A stretch of 64,000 nt of DNA. Origin: JAKFYM01 sp964416595. GTDB taxonomy: Bacteria > Bdellovibrionota > UBA1018 > CAIPTA01. A model generated the notes under the pieces. That model was not told the DNA's origin. It did not search any database and saw only the letters and a program-made list of their open reading frames with translations. The stretch covers positions 114,384 to 178,383 of the forward strand of contig CAYQES010000002.1 of assembly GCA_964416595.1 (NCBI GenBank), given 5' to 3'. Below, in pieces: positions 41,826-50,848 of this stretch (position 1 is its first letter; each line of letters starts with the position of its first letter). Both the position numbers and the translations under genes were made by a program.

Positions 41826-43217
41826 TTATTCATCTAGATAATGCCCACCATATAATCCCGCACGCAGTTGAGATTCAGAGATAATGTAGTAACCATCTTC
41901 ACAGGTGTAAGGGGGGGCATTTATGGAGGCCATTTCATTGTAGAAATTTTTTGTGCATTCATTTATGCATCCCAATTTGTAAAGGGTTCTTTTGTGATCG
42001 ATGCTTTCAGCTGTGGTGAAGTGAGCTGAAGTGCTTGCCCCGCAAGTTTGAAGGCAAGCGGATCTTTTCTCTTTTACTTTAATAGCTGAGGGCGGATCGG
42101 TTTTGTATCTTTTGAAATTTCCTCTAGTTTGTTCGCAAGCTCGTTTTCCCCATGAGTTTCGCAAGATATAATCATACTCATTTGTTTTGCAGTTGAACCG
42201 GCGGCCAGCAATTGTGGAGGCGTGCCTCCTTTCCATTTTCTTTGGAAGAATGCTCTCGTCAGAATCGAGAATTTCTGCGTAATAATAAACAGCCACGGGG
42301 GTTGTTGGTTTTTTATTGAAGTGCAGGTTCATGTTGAGAATGATTTGTTCTGGTTTTTTGCCTAGTGATTTTATTTTTGGCTTTTTATTTTCAGGTAGAA
42401 ATTCTGGTTTGCAGTTGAGCCTACTCAATATATTGATCGGGTCATATTTAAATGCTGGAACTGACTGGCTGCTCAGTACTAATAATTGAGTGATCAACTG
42501 GATATCGCCTAGATTCGGAAATAGCTCTTTAGCGCTTTGGGCGGCGTAACAGAGGGATTCGGGGTTTGGGTCTTTATAGTAATTATAAATATTGTTTAAG
42601 ATTAAATCCCCGCTTGTTCTAAAATAGGTTTGGGGATCGATGAAATCTGATTTGTTGGAAGGGGAATCCTTTTCCCGACAAAATCCATTTTTGATCATTT
42701 TTTCAATGGCTTGACCTGTAGATCCTCCGGCCCTCTCATTAAAGGATTTTTTAAATGTTTGAAAGTTTTCCAGTTTTGTTTGAGATTCCTGTTCTTTATC
42801 TTGCAGGGCAATTATTTCTTGGGCTTCTGCTAGGCCAAAGTTGGGGAGGGCGACCAATTGGTTAAAATATTTTTTATAGTTTTCGAATTCTTCTATTCTT
42901 TTTTGGGTAAGTTTTAAATTTTCCCTATAATTTATAAAAAGTTTTTTCCGGAATTCATTATTATATTGGATCATGGCATCGAAGGCGGAAACCTGACTTT
43001 CTTTTTCCCGAGGATCGGGCCCGATTTTATTTATGTATAGCCAATGGGAAAGAAGATCGGCCGCAGGCTGTGCATAACAACTTGGACCGCTTTGGTTCCG
43101 GATGGGTCCTAATTCTGCACGTAGGTCCACGTTTTTATCTGTAGGGCAATCTTCCTGGGCTAAAGCACTAGCTGCGTAAAATAAGAGCAGAATCAGGGGA
43201 AAAATCTTTCCCCACAT
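41826..43217 (-). CDS. Secreted papain-like (C1) cysteine protease
   Basis: 463 aa. Signal peptide to about residue 20 (YAASALA). The catalytic region GPIRNQSGPSCYAQPAADLL carries oxyanion Gln42 and nucleophile Cys47 as in papain (usual NQGxCGSCWAF). His332 (ERRHASTIAGRR) and Asn354 (YILRNSWGK) complete the triad in correct order and context. Between Cys and His lies about 285 residues, longer than in papain, including a Lys/Glu-rich coiled segment (about 90-160). There is no propeptide before the Cys. Ten or more cysteines suggest disulfides. The start is one base past the stop of the sigma-54 response regulator, so translation is coupled. Target unknown. Confidence 0.8.
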   Translation of the reverse strand: MWGKIFPLILLLFYAASALAQEDCPTDKNVDLRAELGPIRNQSGPSCYAQPAADLLSHWLYINKIGPDPREKESQVSAFDAMIQYNNEFRKKLFINYRENLKLTQKRIEEFENYKKYFNQLVALPNFGLAEAQEIIALQDKEQESQTKLENFQTFKKSFNERAGGSTGQAIEKMIKNGFCREKDSPSNKSDFIDPQTYFRTSGDLILNNIYNYYKDPNPESLCYAAQSAKELFPNLGDIQLITQLLVLSSQSVPAFKYDPINILSRLNCKPEFLPENKKPKIKSLGKKPEQIILNMNLHFNKKPTTPVAVYYYAEILDSDESILPKKMERRHASTIAGRRFNCKTNEYDYILRNSWGKRACEQTRGNFKRYKTDPPSAIKVKEKRSACLQTCGASTSAHFTTAESIDHKRTLYKLGCINECTKNFYNEMASINAPPYTCEDGYYIISESQLRAGLYGGHYLDE

Positions 43218-43218
43218 T

Positions 43219-44802
43219 TTACGCTGCCTTCAGCGCTGTATCTTCCGCCACAGCAGTATGATCCCGGTATTCCTCGGCGTGTAAGCCGTGTTTCTTCAGT
43301 AGGCGGCAGAGGTTTGGTCTACTCACTTTCATGAAGCGAGAGAGCGCGGAAACGTTGCCATGGAAGTGGGAGAGTTGCTGCTGCAAATATTCCCGTTCCA
43401 TATTTTGCATGTATTGCTTTTTCCACGCATGGTAGGGCATGCCCGCCGTAGTAGAAGCAGCACCATTGCTGCTGGCCACTTGGGCTGTTACGGCAGATCC
43501 GTCAGATGCTGCCAAGGTGAGCGTGGGTTTACGGATCGGCGTAGCGTGGTTCACGCCTAAGGCGTTGGCCACGGCTTCCGCGGTTACCACGGGGCCTTGG
43601 GTGAGCATGGCGGCTCTTTGGATCACGGATTTTAATTCTCGTAAGTTCCCTGGCCAGGTGTGGTTAGAAAGCAAGGTGAAGCAATCGGATAAAAACTCTT
43701 TCGGAGCTTTGGGATGGCCTTTGGCTACTTGGGCTAAGATTGCTTTGGCGAACATGGGCAGATCTTCCATGCGATCTTGCAAGGCAGGCAATTGGAAATG
43801 CACGGTGTTCAAGCGGTAGAAGAGATCTTCCCGGAAGGTTTTCTCAGCTACGGCTTTTTGTAAATTTTTGTTGGTAGCGGCGATCACGCGCACGTCTACT
43901 TTAATTTCTTCGGATCCACCTACACGACGGAAAGATTTTTCCTGGAGCACACGCAAGAGTTTACTTTGCATGGGAAGAGGTAATTCACCGATCTCATCGA
44001 GGAAAATGGTTCCGCCGTCCGCGAGTTCAAATACTCCCATTTTACGGGCATTGGCTCCGGTGAAGGCACCTTTTTCGTGACCAAAGAGTTCGCTCTCGAT
44101 CAAGTTATCGGGCAAGGCTCCACAGTTCACTGGCACCCAAGGACCCTTCGATCGCGTGCTCAGCTCGTGAATGAGTCGGGCAGCAACTTCTTTCCCTGAT
44201 CCAGAGGCGCCAGTGATGAGAACCCCCATTTCACTGCCGAGCGAGCTCTTGGTGAGTTGGGAAATGGTGTCTTTCACGCCGGCGATGGCGGGGGAGGACC
44301 CGAGCATATCGAGTTTGTAATCGGGGCTATCGTGTTGGATCCGGTGCACGAGTTCCGTGCGGGCTTCCAATTTTTCTTTTAGTTTATCGTTGGCTACGGC
44401 TAGATCGGCCGTTAGTTTGCGATTTTCTTCTTCCAAGGCCGAGCGCTTCACGGCGGCTTCTAGGCGGTGGGAGAAATCGTCCATGTCGAAAGGTTTTTCG
44501 AGGTAATCAAAGGCACCAAGGCGCAAGGATTCGATGGCGGCGCTTTTTTCGCCGTGGCCGGTGATAAAAATAATGGGGGGTACGGAAGCGTGTTTTTTCT
44601 TCAGCTCTTCCCACATTTGGAAACCGGTCATCCGGGGCATTTTAATGTCGCTCACGATCACGGTGGGTTGGAGCACGGAAAATACATCACAGGCGCGATA
44701 GCCGTCTTCCACGCACACGACTTCGTGTCCCTGCCGTTGGATGGCGGAAGTTAAGAGTTTGCGGATTGTTTCTTCGTCGTCAACTACTAGGATTTTTGCC
44801 AT
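43219..44802 (-). CDS. Sigma-54-dependent response regulator (NtrC family)
   Basis: 527 aa. Receiver domain (1-120; VVDDEE, phospho-Asp in VSDIKMPRMTG, KPF), AAA+ domain (about 150-390; ITGASGSGKE Walker A, ELFGHEKGAFTGANA with the intact GAFTGA sigma-54 loop, ADGGTIFLDEIGELP Walker B, and RREDL-type FREDLFYRLNT), and a Fis-type HTH (HFHGNVSALSRFMKVSRPNLCRLLKKHG). It activates sigma-54 promoters on phosphorylation. It lies 6 bases after the sensor kinase gene and one base before the C1 protease gene. Confidence 0.95.
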   Translation of the reverse strand: MAKILVVDDEETIRKLLTSAIQRQGHEVVCVEDGYRACDVFSVLQPTVIVSDIKMPRMTGFQMWEELKKKHASVPPIIFITGHGEKSAAIESLRLGAFDYLEKPFDMDDFSHRLEAAVKRSALEEENRKLTADLAVANDKLKEKLEARTELVHRIQHDSPDYKLDMLGSSPAIAGVKDTISQLTKSSLGSEMGVLITGASGSGKEVAARLIHELSTRSKGPWVPVNCGALPDNLIESELFGHEKGAFTGANARKMGVFELADGGTIFLDEIGELPLPMQSKLLRVLQEKSFRRVGGSEEIKVDVRVIAATNKNLQKAVAEKTFREDLFYRLNTVHFQLPALQDRMEDLPMFAKAILAQVAKGHPKAPKEFLSDCFTLLSNHTWPGNLRELKSVIQRAAMLTQGPVVTAEAVANALGVNHATPIRKPTLTLAASDGSAVTAQVASSNGAASTTAGMPYHAWKKQYMQNMEREYLQQQLSHFHGNVSALSRFMKVSRPNLCRLLKKHGLHAEEYRDHTAVAEDTALKAA

Positions 44803-44808
44803 GGTGAC

Positions 44809-46068
44809 TTATCCTTCCTTTGTCTCTGAGTTTAAGGTTCGGTAATCTACGGGCAAAGTTAAGAGAAAAGAGGCACCTTTGCCCGGGGTGCTTTCGATCA
44901 TCATCGATCCGTGGATCTTGGATAGAATTCCATAGGAAACGGAGAGGCCGAGGCCTGTTCCTTTTCCTACTTCTTTGGTGGTGTAAAAAGGATCGAGGGC
45001 ACGGTTTTTGGTTTCCGTGCTCATGCCGGCGCCGTCATCGCGAAAACAAATTTCCAGGAAACGTTTCGCATCCTTGGATTTACGGCGCACTTCGATTTCG
45101 ATTTTGCCCGAAGCCCGGCCTGTGGCTTCAATGGCATCCCGGGCGTTGGTGGCTAAGTTGATGAACACCTGTTCAAGCTGGAAGGGGTTGCAGTAAATTT
45201 TCGGCAGGTTTTCTTCGGATTGGATTTGCACATCGATACCGCGGCTTTTGAATTGCTGATCGAGAAGATTTAAAGATTCCTGGATCACGGGCACAATCTC
45301 CACGTTCTGGAAATCTTCCACGCTTTTGCGGGTGAATTCCCGGAGTTGCTGGATGATCTTTTTCATGCGGGTCGCGTTTTTGGTGATTTCTTGGGAAAAA
45401 TCCAGAGCCGTGGGATCCGCGAATTTTTTGTTTAGTAAATGATGCAATTCTTGGCTAAAGCCCATGATGCCAGAGAGCGGTTGATTGAGTTCGTGGGCCA
45501 CGCCGGCGGCGAGCTCACCTAAGGCTGCGAGTTTCCCCGCTTGCACGAGGGCTTCCTGAGCGGATTTTAGTTCCATGTGGGCGCGCTCGAGTTCTTCATA
45601 AGCATTTTTTAATTCTAAGTGCTTGGCCAAAAGATCTCGTTCCATGGATTTTTTCACGCCCATATCGTGAAGGATGCAGAAGGCCACGTTCTGGCCACCG
45701 GTGCGTTCCGCCGAGAGGGTTTTAACGGAGAGGGTGGAGAAGGCGAGGTAGCCGTCTTTTTTCAAGAGGGCCATATCTTCGTAGAAGCCGCTATGGCTAA
45801 GCATCTCTTGAGAGAAAAGTGCGGAACGAGTTTTTTGCCCATTTTGCAATTTCCCGCTGGGGAATAATTTATTTACGGGTTGGTGGGTGAGTTCGTTGGC
45901 AAGGAAACCCGTGAGTTCTTGCAAACGGCGATTGGCCGAGAGTATGTTTCCAGAATCGCCATCCACGAGGAGAATCGCATCGCCCGCTTCTTGGAAAAGC
46001 AGCTCGTAGAACGCGATCGGTGCGGAATTTTGGGTAGCGGGAAAATTTATTTTCTTGGCAGCGCTCAT
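44809..46068 (-). CDS. PAS sensor histidine kinase (NtrB-like)
   Basis: 419 aa from ATG 46066-46068; the extension to 46353 overlaps the HDOD gene in another frame and is not credible. PAS domain about 15-130 (LLVDGDSGNILSANRRLQELTGF), a coiled coil (about 150-190; LELKNAYEELERAHMEL), HisKA with H-box LGELAAGVAHELNQPL, N box NLATNARDAI and G boxes GKGTGLGLSVS. No membrane span: a soluble kinase. It is the clear partner of the regulator 6 bases downstream. Its ATG overlaps the HDOD stop (ATGA). Confidence 0.94.
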   Translation of the reverse strand: MSAAKKINFPATQNSAPIAFYELLFQEAGDAILLVDGDSGNILSANRRLQELTGFLANELTHQPVNKLFPSGKLQNGQKTRSALFSQEMLSHSGFYEDMALLKKDGYLAFSTLSVKTLSAERTGGQNVAFCILHDMGVKKSMERDLLAKHLELKNAYEELERAHMELKSAQEALVQAGKLAALGELAAGVAHELNQPLSGIMGFSQELHHLLNKKFADPTALDFSQEITKNATRMKKIIQQLREFTRKSVEDFQNVEIVPVIQESLNLLDQQFKSRGIDVQIQSEENLPKIYCNPFQLEQVFINLATNARDAIEATGRASGKIEIEVRRKSKDAKRFLEICFRDDGAGMSTETKNRALDPFYTTKEVGKGTGLGLSVSYGILSKIHGSMMIESTPGKGASFLLTLPVDYRTLNSETKEG

Positions 46069-46958
46069 GCGGCACTCCTCAAGAAAGCGGAAGCGTTGTC
46101 CATATCTTTTTGCACTTTTTCCACGAGGGCGGGAAGATCTGCTTCGGTGAGTGCGAGGGGTTTTAGTAGATCTTCGGTGATGAGTCCGCCGGAAGCATCC
46201 CCCGAATAACCGATGCTTGCTTTCACTACGAGCTGATTGGCCAGGGAAACGATTTGCACCACGGGTTTGATGGAATCGAGCATGGTTTCCATATTGGTTA
46301 CATCCGCGTGATGGTAGCGGATGCTCATGCGGATCACCATGGGCAAGCGCCATTTATTCGCGATGTATTCTCCGAGGTAGCCGTGATTGGGAACTTCTAG
46401 GCGCCGTTCGGACTCGTAGAAAGAGATTTTTTCTTTTTCCGTGAGATTGATAATTTTGGTGAATTCATTGGGCGCAATTTGGAGCATCACGATTTTTCCT
46501 ACGTCGTGCAGGAGGCCGCAGGTGAAACACTCTTCAGGTTTTGCGTAGCCGATTTTTTTGGCGATCACTTCGCTGGCCACGGCGGTACCTAGGGCGTGTT
46601 TCCAGAAATCTTGGAGGGAAAAGCGGTTGTTCTCTTTGTCCGAAAAGAGGGAAATTACAGAAACGGAGAGCACGAGTTGCGCGAGTGTATTGAAGCCGAG
46701 GTAAGCGAGGGCGCGTTTCACGTCTGTCACTTCGCCGGGGATGCCGTAGTAGGGGGAGTTGATGAGTTTCAGCACTTTGGCCGTGAGCACTTGGTCTTTT
46801 TTGAGTACGTCTGCAATATCCGCCGAAGACGAATTCGGATCGTTGATGAGCTCAGTCACCTTGGTGGCTACGATCGGTAGGGTTGGGATATCGTTCAGTT
46901 TCTCGAGGATCGGTTTCCACCGCTCGATGCCACTGATCTCTTGGTCTTGCTCCGCCAT
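46065..46958 (-). CDS. HDOD domain protein
   Basis: 297 aa from ATG 46956-46958. The HDOD fold spans about 25-235: LNDIPTLPIVATKVTELINDP, KVLKLINSPYYGIPGEVTDVKRALAYLGFNTLAQLVL and CGLLHDVGKIVM (residual HD). HDOD proteins act as non-catalytic signalling platforms in chemotaxis, c-di-GMP and sigma-54 networks. It heads the operon HDOD - kinase - regulator - C1 protease, linked to the kinase by ATGA. The remainder to the C-terminus is helical. Confidence 0.9.
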   Translation of the reverse strand: MAEQDQEISGIERWKPILEKLNDIPTLPIVATKVTELINDPNSSSADIADVLKKDQVLTAKVLKLINSPYYGIPGEVTDVKRALAYLGFNTLAQLVLSVSVISLFSDKENNRFSLQDFWKHALGTAVASEVIAKKIGYAKPEECFTCGLLHDVGKIVMLQIAPNEFTKIINLTEKEKISFYESERRLEVPNHGYLGEYIANKWRLPMVIRMSIRYHHADVTNMETMLDSIKPVVQIVSLANQLVVKASIGYSGDASGGLITEDLLKPLALTEADLPALVEKVQKDMDNASAFLRSAA

Positions 46959-47030
46959 GGATACTGTATCGGCTCGGATACGGGGAAAGTTTAAGGGGAA
47001 ATTTTGGTTGGAGAACGGGGGGTTAGGGGG

Positions 47031-47074
47031 GAACCGTGCGCTGTGAACTGTGCACGGTGCACAGCGCACGGTTC
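47031..47074. repeat. REP-like palindrome between antiporter and HDOD genes
   Basis: GAACCGTGCGCTGTG (47031-47045) is exactly complemented by CACAGCGCACGGTTC (47060-47074). The loop holds a second, smaller GTGCAC palindrome, and the motif continues past the arm as CACTGTTCGCTG. It overlaps the last codon of the antiporter gene and lacks a T tract, so it resembles REP/BIME elements rather than a terminator. Confidence 0.55.
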
Positions 47075-48743
47075 ACTGTTCGCTGTTTGTTGGCCCAATC
47101 CGCTCCAACGCTTTCCGCGCAAGCTCCTGACCAGCTTCATATTCTTCCCACACCACATCGTCGGCGCCCAACGCGAGTAGCTTATCCCGGTCGCTCATAT
47201 ATTTCACGCGCATCACCACCGGTAGATCCGGGCACTCCTTCTTCACTTTCTTGATCAAAGATTGCATGGCCTGGGGATCGGGAATTGTAACCACCAATAG
47301 ACTCGCGCTATGGATGCCCGCGGCTTCCAGCACGATCATGGAAGAAGAATCCCCATAAACCGCGTGCTGCTTCGAGGATTTCAGTTGGTGAATCATTTTA
47401 TAATTTAGATCCACCACCACCACTGGGGTGCCAGCTTCTTGTAGTTTCTTGGCCACGATGGAGCCCGTTGGGCCATATCCACACAGCACCACATGATTTT
47501 CTAAACCAAAGGCCGCGCTCTCCTTTTCCGGCGCATCACGCTTAACTTCGCGGGCGATCCAGTCGATCTTGTTCATGAACGCAAATGCCCGCTTCACTTT
47601 CGGGTAGAGCTTCAACACATAAGGCGTGGCCACGATGGAGAGAATCGAGATTCCCAGGAGCCGCTGGTAAGAACTTTCAGAAATCAGATTATTTTTCTTC
47701 GCCGAAAGCAAAATGAGAAAACCGAACTCGCCAATCTGCGAAAGCGCGAGAGCCACAAACACAGAAATTTTAGAAGGGTAGCGGAAGAGAAAAGCCACGC
47801 CCACTACTATCAAAAATTTCACCACCATGATCAAGGTGAGCCCGATGGTGAACACGGGCCATTTGTGTAGGAAATAAGAAAAATCCAACAACATGCCCAC
47901 GCTCACAAAGAAAATCGCGCTGAAGGAATCCTTCATGGGCAGAACTTCGCTAGCTGCTTGGTTGCCGAAGTCACTTTCGCTCACTAATAATCCAGCTAAA
48001 AAGGCGCCTAACGCTAAACTTAATCCCGCCTGGTGCGTGAGTGCCGCGATCCCTAAGGTGATGCTGAGTACGGAGAGGGAAAATAATTCTTTACTGCGGG
48101 TTTGGGCTACAAAGCGTAAAAAGCGCGGGATCAAAAAGCGGCCTAGCACAAAAATCACGGCGAGAAAAATTCCTAGTCTGCCAAAGATGGCGCCTACTTC
48201 GGCCATGGCGTCGCCACCGGTGCCTGGCTTCAAGGCCAGCATCGGTAGCAAAACTAAAATAGGAATGGAGATTACGTCCTGAAATAATAAAATTCCCGTG
48301 GAAACGTTGCCGTAGGTGGAACCCACCTCTCCCCGCTCCGCTAACAACTTCAGCACTACCACTGTGGAAGAAAGGCCAATTACGACGCCCCAAACAATGG
48401 CTTCCGGTTGCGACCAACGGAACACTCCCGCCAATAAAAAACAAATTCCCGTGGTGATTAGCACGATCAAAGAGCCGCCTAAGATCGCGATGCCTTTCAC
48501 TCGCATCAACTGAGCGATGGAAAGTTCCACGCCGATCGTAAACATGAGCAGGCCGATGCCGATCTCTGCCAAGAGCTCCACGTTTTCATAGGGCACCAGT
48601 TGCAGGCCGTGGGGGCCGATCAACATGCCGCCGATCAAATAGCCGATGAGGGTGGGTTGCTTGAGGCGGGCTAGCACGGTAGCGCTGGCAAGGGCGGCAG
48701 CGAAAACGTAGAGAATCGATAGAAGGGGCGAACTGGCATGCAT
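47073..48743 (-). CDS. CPA2 cation:proton antiporter with TrkA-N domain (KefB-like)
   Basis: 556 aa. Membrane domain of about 12-13 spans (GYLIGGMLIGPHGL, FTIGVELSIAQLM, SSTVVVLKLLAERGEVG, FVSVGMLLDF, LALSQIGEFGFLIL), then a TrkA-N Rossmann domain from about 415 (VVLCGYGPTGSIVAKKLQEAG). Known KefB/KefC proteins are K+/H+ antiporters controlled by NAD(H) or glutathione adducts through this domain. A conserved ordinary member. Confidence 0.92.
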   Translation of the reverse strand: MHASSPLLSILYVFAAALASATVLARLKQPTLIGYLIGGMLIGPHGLQLVPYENVELLAEIGIGLLMFTIGVELSIAQLMRVKGIAILGGSLIVLITTGICFLLAGVFRWSQPEAIVWGVVIGLSSTVVVLKLLAERGEVGSTYGNVSTGILLFQDVISIPILVLLPMLALKPGTGGDAMAEVGAIFGRLGIFLAVIFVLGRFLIPRFLRFVAQTRSKELFSLSVLSITLGIAALTHQAGLSLALGAFLAGLLVSESDFGNQAASEVLPMKDSFSAIFFVSVGMLLDFSYFLHKWPVFTIGLTLIMVVKFLIVVGVAFLFRYPSKISVFVALALSQIGEFGFLILLSAKKNNLISESSYQRLLGISILSIVATPYVLKLYPKVKRAFAFMNKIDWIAREVKRDAPEKESAAFGLENHVVLCGYGPTGSIVAKKLQEAGTPVVVVDLNYKMIHQLKSSKQHAVYGDSSSMIVLEAAGIHSASLLVVTIPDPQAMQSLIKKVKKECPDLPVVMRVKYMSDRDKLLALGADDVVWEEYEAGQELARKALERIGPTNSEQ

Positions 48744-48774
48744 CGATGGAGCCTTCGCCCCATCGGCAGAGAGT

Positions 48775-50424
48775 TTATTTTCCTCTAGGACCGAAGAGGG
48801 CTGTCACTTTGGAGCTTATCTTCTTAATGATAGCAGGGGCGGCTTTTTTCTTACCAGCGAATTTCTCTTCGGACTTCCGGAGGCGGCTATCGTAGAGATT
48901 TACGGCTTGGCGGAATTCATCCTCGGAGCGATTTTTGGGGCGTCCGGTTTTCATGCAGTAGATAACCGGGTTTCCTGTGAGAGGAGAAGGTATATCGGCA
49001 ACGGGTAGAGCCGGGCCACGATCTTGGAAATCCCGGCGGTTGTTGCGACCACCACGGCGGTGGTCAGGGCGGCGGCCTTCTCTTCCCGCTGCGCTAGCGG
49101 GGCGGTCACCGCGGGGAGGGCTACTACGATCCCGGCGATTGTTGCGATCTCCGCGATCACCACCACTTCTAGGGCCGCGGTCTCTGCCGCGATCTCGGCG
49201 GCCATGTTCTCCAGAATTGCGGGCAGAGGTTTCGCTAGATTCGGAACCTTCTTCCTCGTCGCGGTCTTCATCTTCTCTACGTGGAAAAATCACTTCTTTT
49301 GGCACTTCATTTTCTCCTAGCCATTGCACTGGAATTTTGTGTCCTAAAAACTCTTCCACGCGGATTTGGTTGTAAGCGTCCTCTGAGCTGCAGATGGAAA
49401 CAGCGATGCCGTGACGGCCGGCGCGGGCGGTGCGGCCTACCCGGTGCACGTAGGTGGCAGCCTCTTCAGGCAGGTGGTAGTTCACCACGAGGGATACGTC
49501 GTCCACGTCTAAACCGCGGGAAGCTACATCGGTGCCCACGAGAGCGCGGAAGCTGCCGCTTTTAAAACCTTGGATGATGCGGTTCCGTTTTTCTTGGCGC
49601 AGCAAACTCGAGAGGCCTTGGGCGGGGATGCCGTTTTTCGAAAGAAATGCGGCCACCCAGGGCACGCGCTCTTTATAGTTCACAAACACGATGATGCTGC
49701 CGTTTTCCGGTGAATGTTTTTTGCAAACAGCTAAGAGTGAAGCGGGTTTTTCTTTATCGCCCACGTGATAGAGCACCTGCTCGATTTTTTCCGCTGTCAT
49801 CTGATCCCGGGAAACGTTGATTTCTTGGGGATTGGCGCCGTATTCATAAATCATGTTTAGCACGGAGAAATTCATGGTGGCGCTGAAGAGCAGGATTTGG
49901 CGCTGGGGATTCACCTTAGAAAGGATGTAGTGCATGTCTTTTACGAAGCCCATGTCGAACATGCGGTCCGCTTCGTCGAACACTAAAATATCTACTTTGG
50001 AAAGATCCAGGGCGCGTTCTTTATAAAGATCGATAATGCGGCCAGGGGTGCCGGTAACCAAACGGGCGCCACCCTTCAAAGCGTTGATTTGATCCTCGGA
50101 ACTCATGCCCCCCACCACACTCACGGTGCCGATCGGCAGATCTTTACTTAAGCGCGAGGCTTCTTCCTGGATTTGCAAAGCGAGTTCCCGGGTGGGCGCC
50201 AAACATAGCGCTAAACGATCGGGCCCGAGGGTAGTGAGGCGATGAACCGTGGGCACCAAGAAGGCGGCAGTTTTGCCTGTTCCTGTGCGCGAAAGGCCGG
50301 AAACGTCTTTGCCTTCCAAGGCCATAGGCATGATTTGCGATTGAATCTGAGTGGGTTCTTGAAAACCCATGGCGGCAATATTTGCCAGGAGGGTTTCGTG
50401 GAGAGGAAATTGTTGGAACGTCAT
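48775..50424 (-). CDS. DEAD-box RNA helicase with RG-rich tail
   Basis: 549 aa. Q motif (FQEPTQIQSQIMP), Walker A SRTGTGKT, PTRELALQ, TPGRIID, DEADRMFDMGF, SAT (LLFSATM), TDVASRGLDVDDV and HRVGRTARAGR are all present in order. The C-terminal part (about 390-500) is very rich in Arg, Asp, Gly and Asn (RDRGRDRGPRSGGDRGD), typical of RhlE/DeaD tails that contact RNA, and ends in a basic region (KKAAPAIIKKISSK). It remodels ribosomal or mRNA structures. Confidence 0.95.
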   Translation of the reverse strand: MTFQQFPLHETLLANIAAMGFQEPTQIQSQIMPMALEGKDVSGLSRTGTGKTAAFLVPTVHRLTTLGPDRLALCLAPTRELALQIQEEASRLSKDLPIGTVSVVGGMSSEDQINALKGGARLVTGTPGRIIDLYKERALDLSKVDILVFDEADRMFDMGFVKDMHYILSKVNPQRQILLFSATMNFSVLNMIYEYGANPQEINVSRDQMTAEKIEQVLYHVGDKEKPASLLAVCKKHSPENGSIIVFVNYKERVPWVAAFLSKNGIPAQGLSSLLRQEKRNRIIQGFKSGSFRALVGTDVASRGLDVDDVSLVVNYHLPEEAATYVHRVGRTARAGRHGIAVSICSSEDAYNQIRVEEFLGHKIPVQWLGENEVPKEVIFPRREDEDRDEEEGSESSETSARNSGEHGRRDRGRDRGPRSGGDRGDRNNRRDRSSPPRGDRPASAAGREGRRPDHRRGGRNNRRDFQDRGPALPVADIPSPLTGNPVIYCMKTGRPKNRSEDEFRQAVNLYDSRLRKSEEKFAGKKKAAPAIIKKISSKVTALFGPRGK

Positions 50425-50551
50425 AGTTTTTGTTAACTTAGCAACTTAGTGCATTGCGCTGAAGCTAGCAAGGTTTCTCCTTGCAATCGGGTTTGAATCA
50501 GGCTTTTCTGTAATCGAGATAGCACGAAAAAGGCCATGGGGGGAGGGTAGA

Positions 50552-50848
50552 GTGGCGATCCAAGCTTTGCCGGAAAAGGAAATAGCCAAAAGGCTCGAAG
50601 CCTACCCTTTATGGAAACGGGAAGGTGGGGAAATTGTCCGCACCTTCCAATTTTCGGGCTTTAAAGAGGCCGTAGCCTTTGTGAACCAAGCGGCGGAGCT
50701 TGCGGAAAAAGCGGACCACCACCCGGATATTCTGATTCAATACAATAAGGTAACCCTGCGCTTGAGCACCCACGATGCGGGTGGCATTAGCGAGCGGGAT
50801 TTTGCCTACGTGCAAGCCATTCAGCCTTTTGCTCCAGGAAAAAAATAG
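50552..50848 (+). CDS. phhB: 4a-hydroxytetrahydrobiopterin dehydratase
   Basis: 98 aa starting at GTG 50552 after GGGAGGGTA. Family marks: TFQFSGFKEAVAFVNQAAELAEKADHHPDILIQYNKVTLRLSTHDAGGIS, with the substrate His pair His56-His57 and LSTHDAGG. PhhB recycles pterin for aromatic amino acid hydroxylases; no hydroxylase is in view. The next gene begins on the last base of its stop, so it is translationally coupled to the MFS-GDPD gene, an unexpected partner. Confidence 0.94.
   Translation: MAIQALPEKEIAKRLEAYPLWKREGGEIVRTFQFSGFKEAVAFVNQAAELAEKADHHPDILIQYNKVTLRLSTHDAGGISERDFAYVQAIQPFAPGKK

Noticed and set aside
48951..49271. 106-aa Ala/Val-rich frame on the minus strand within the helicase gene
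   Set aside because: It is an alternative reading of the Arg/Gly-rich helicase tail; composition is an artefact of the GC-rich repeat codons.
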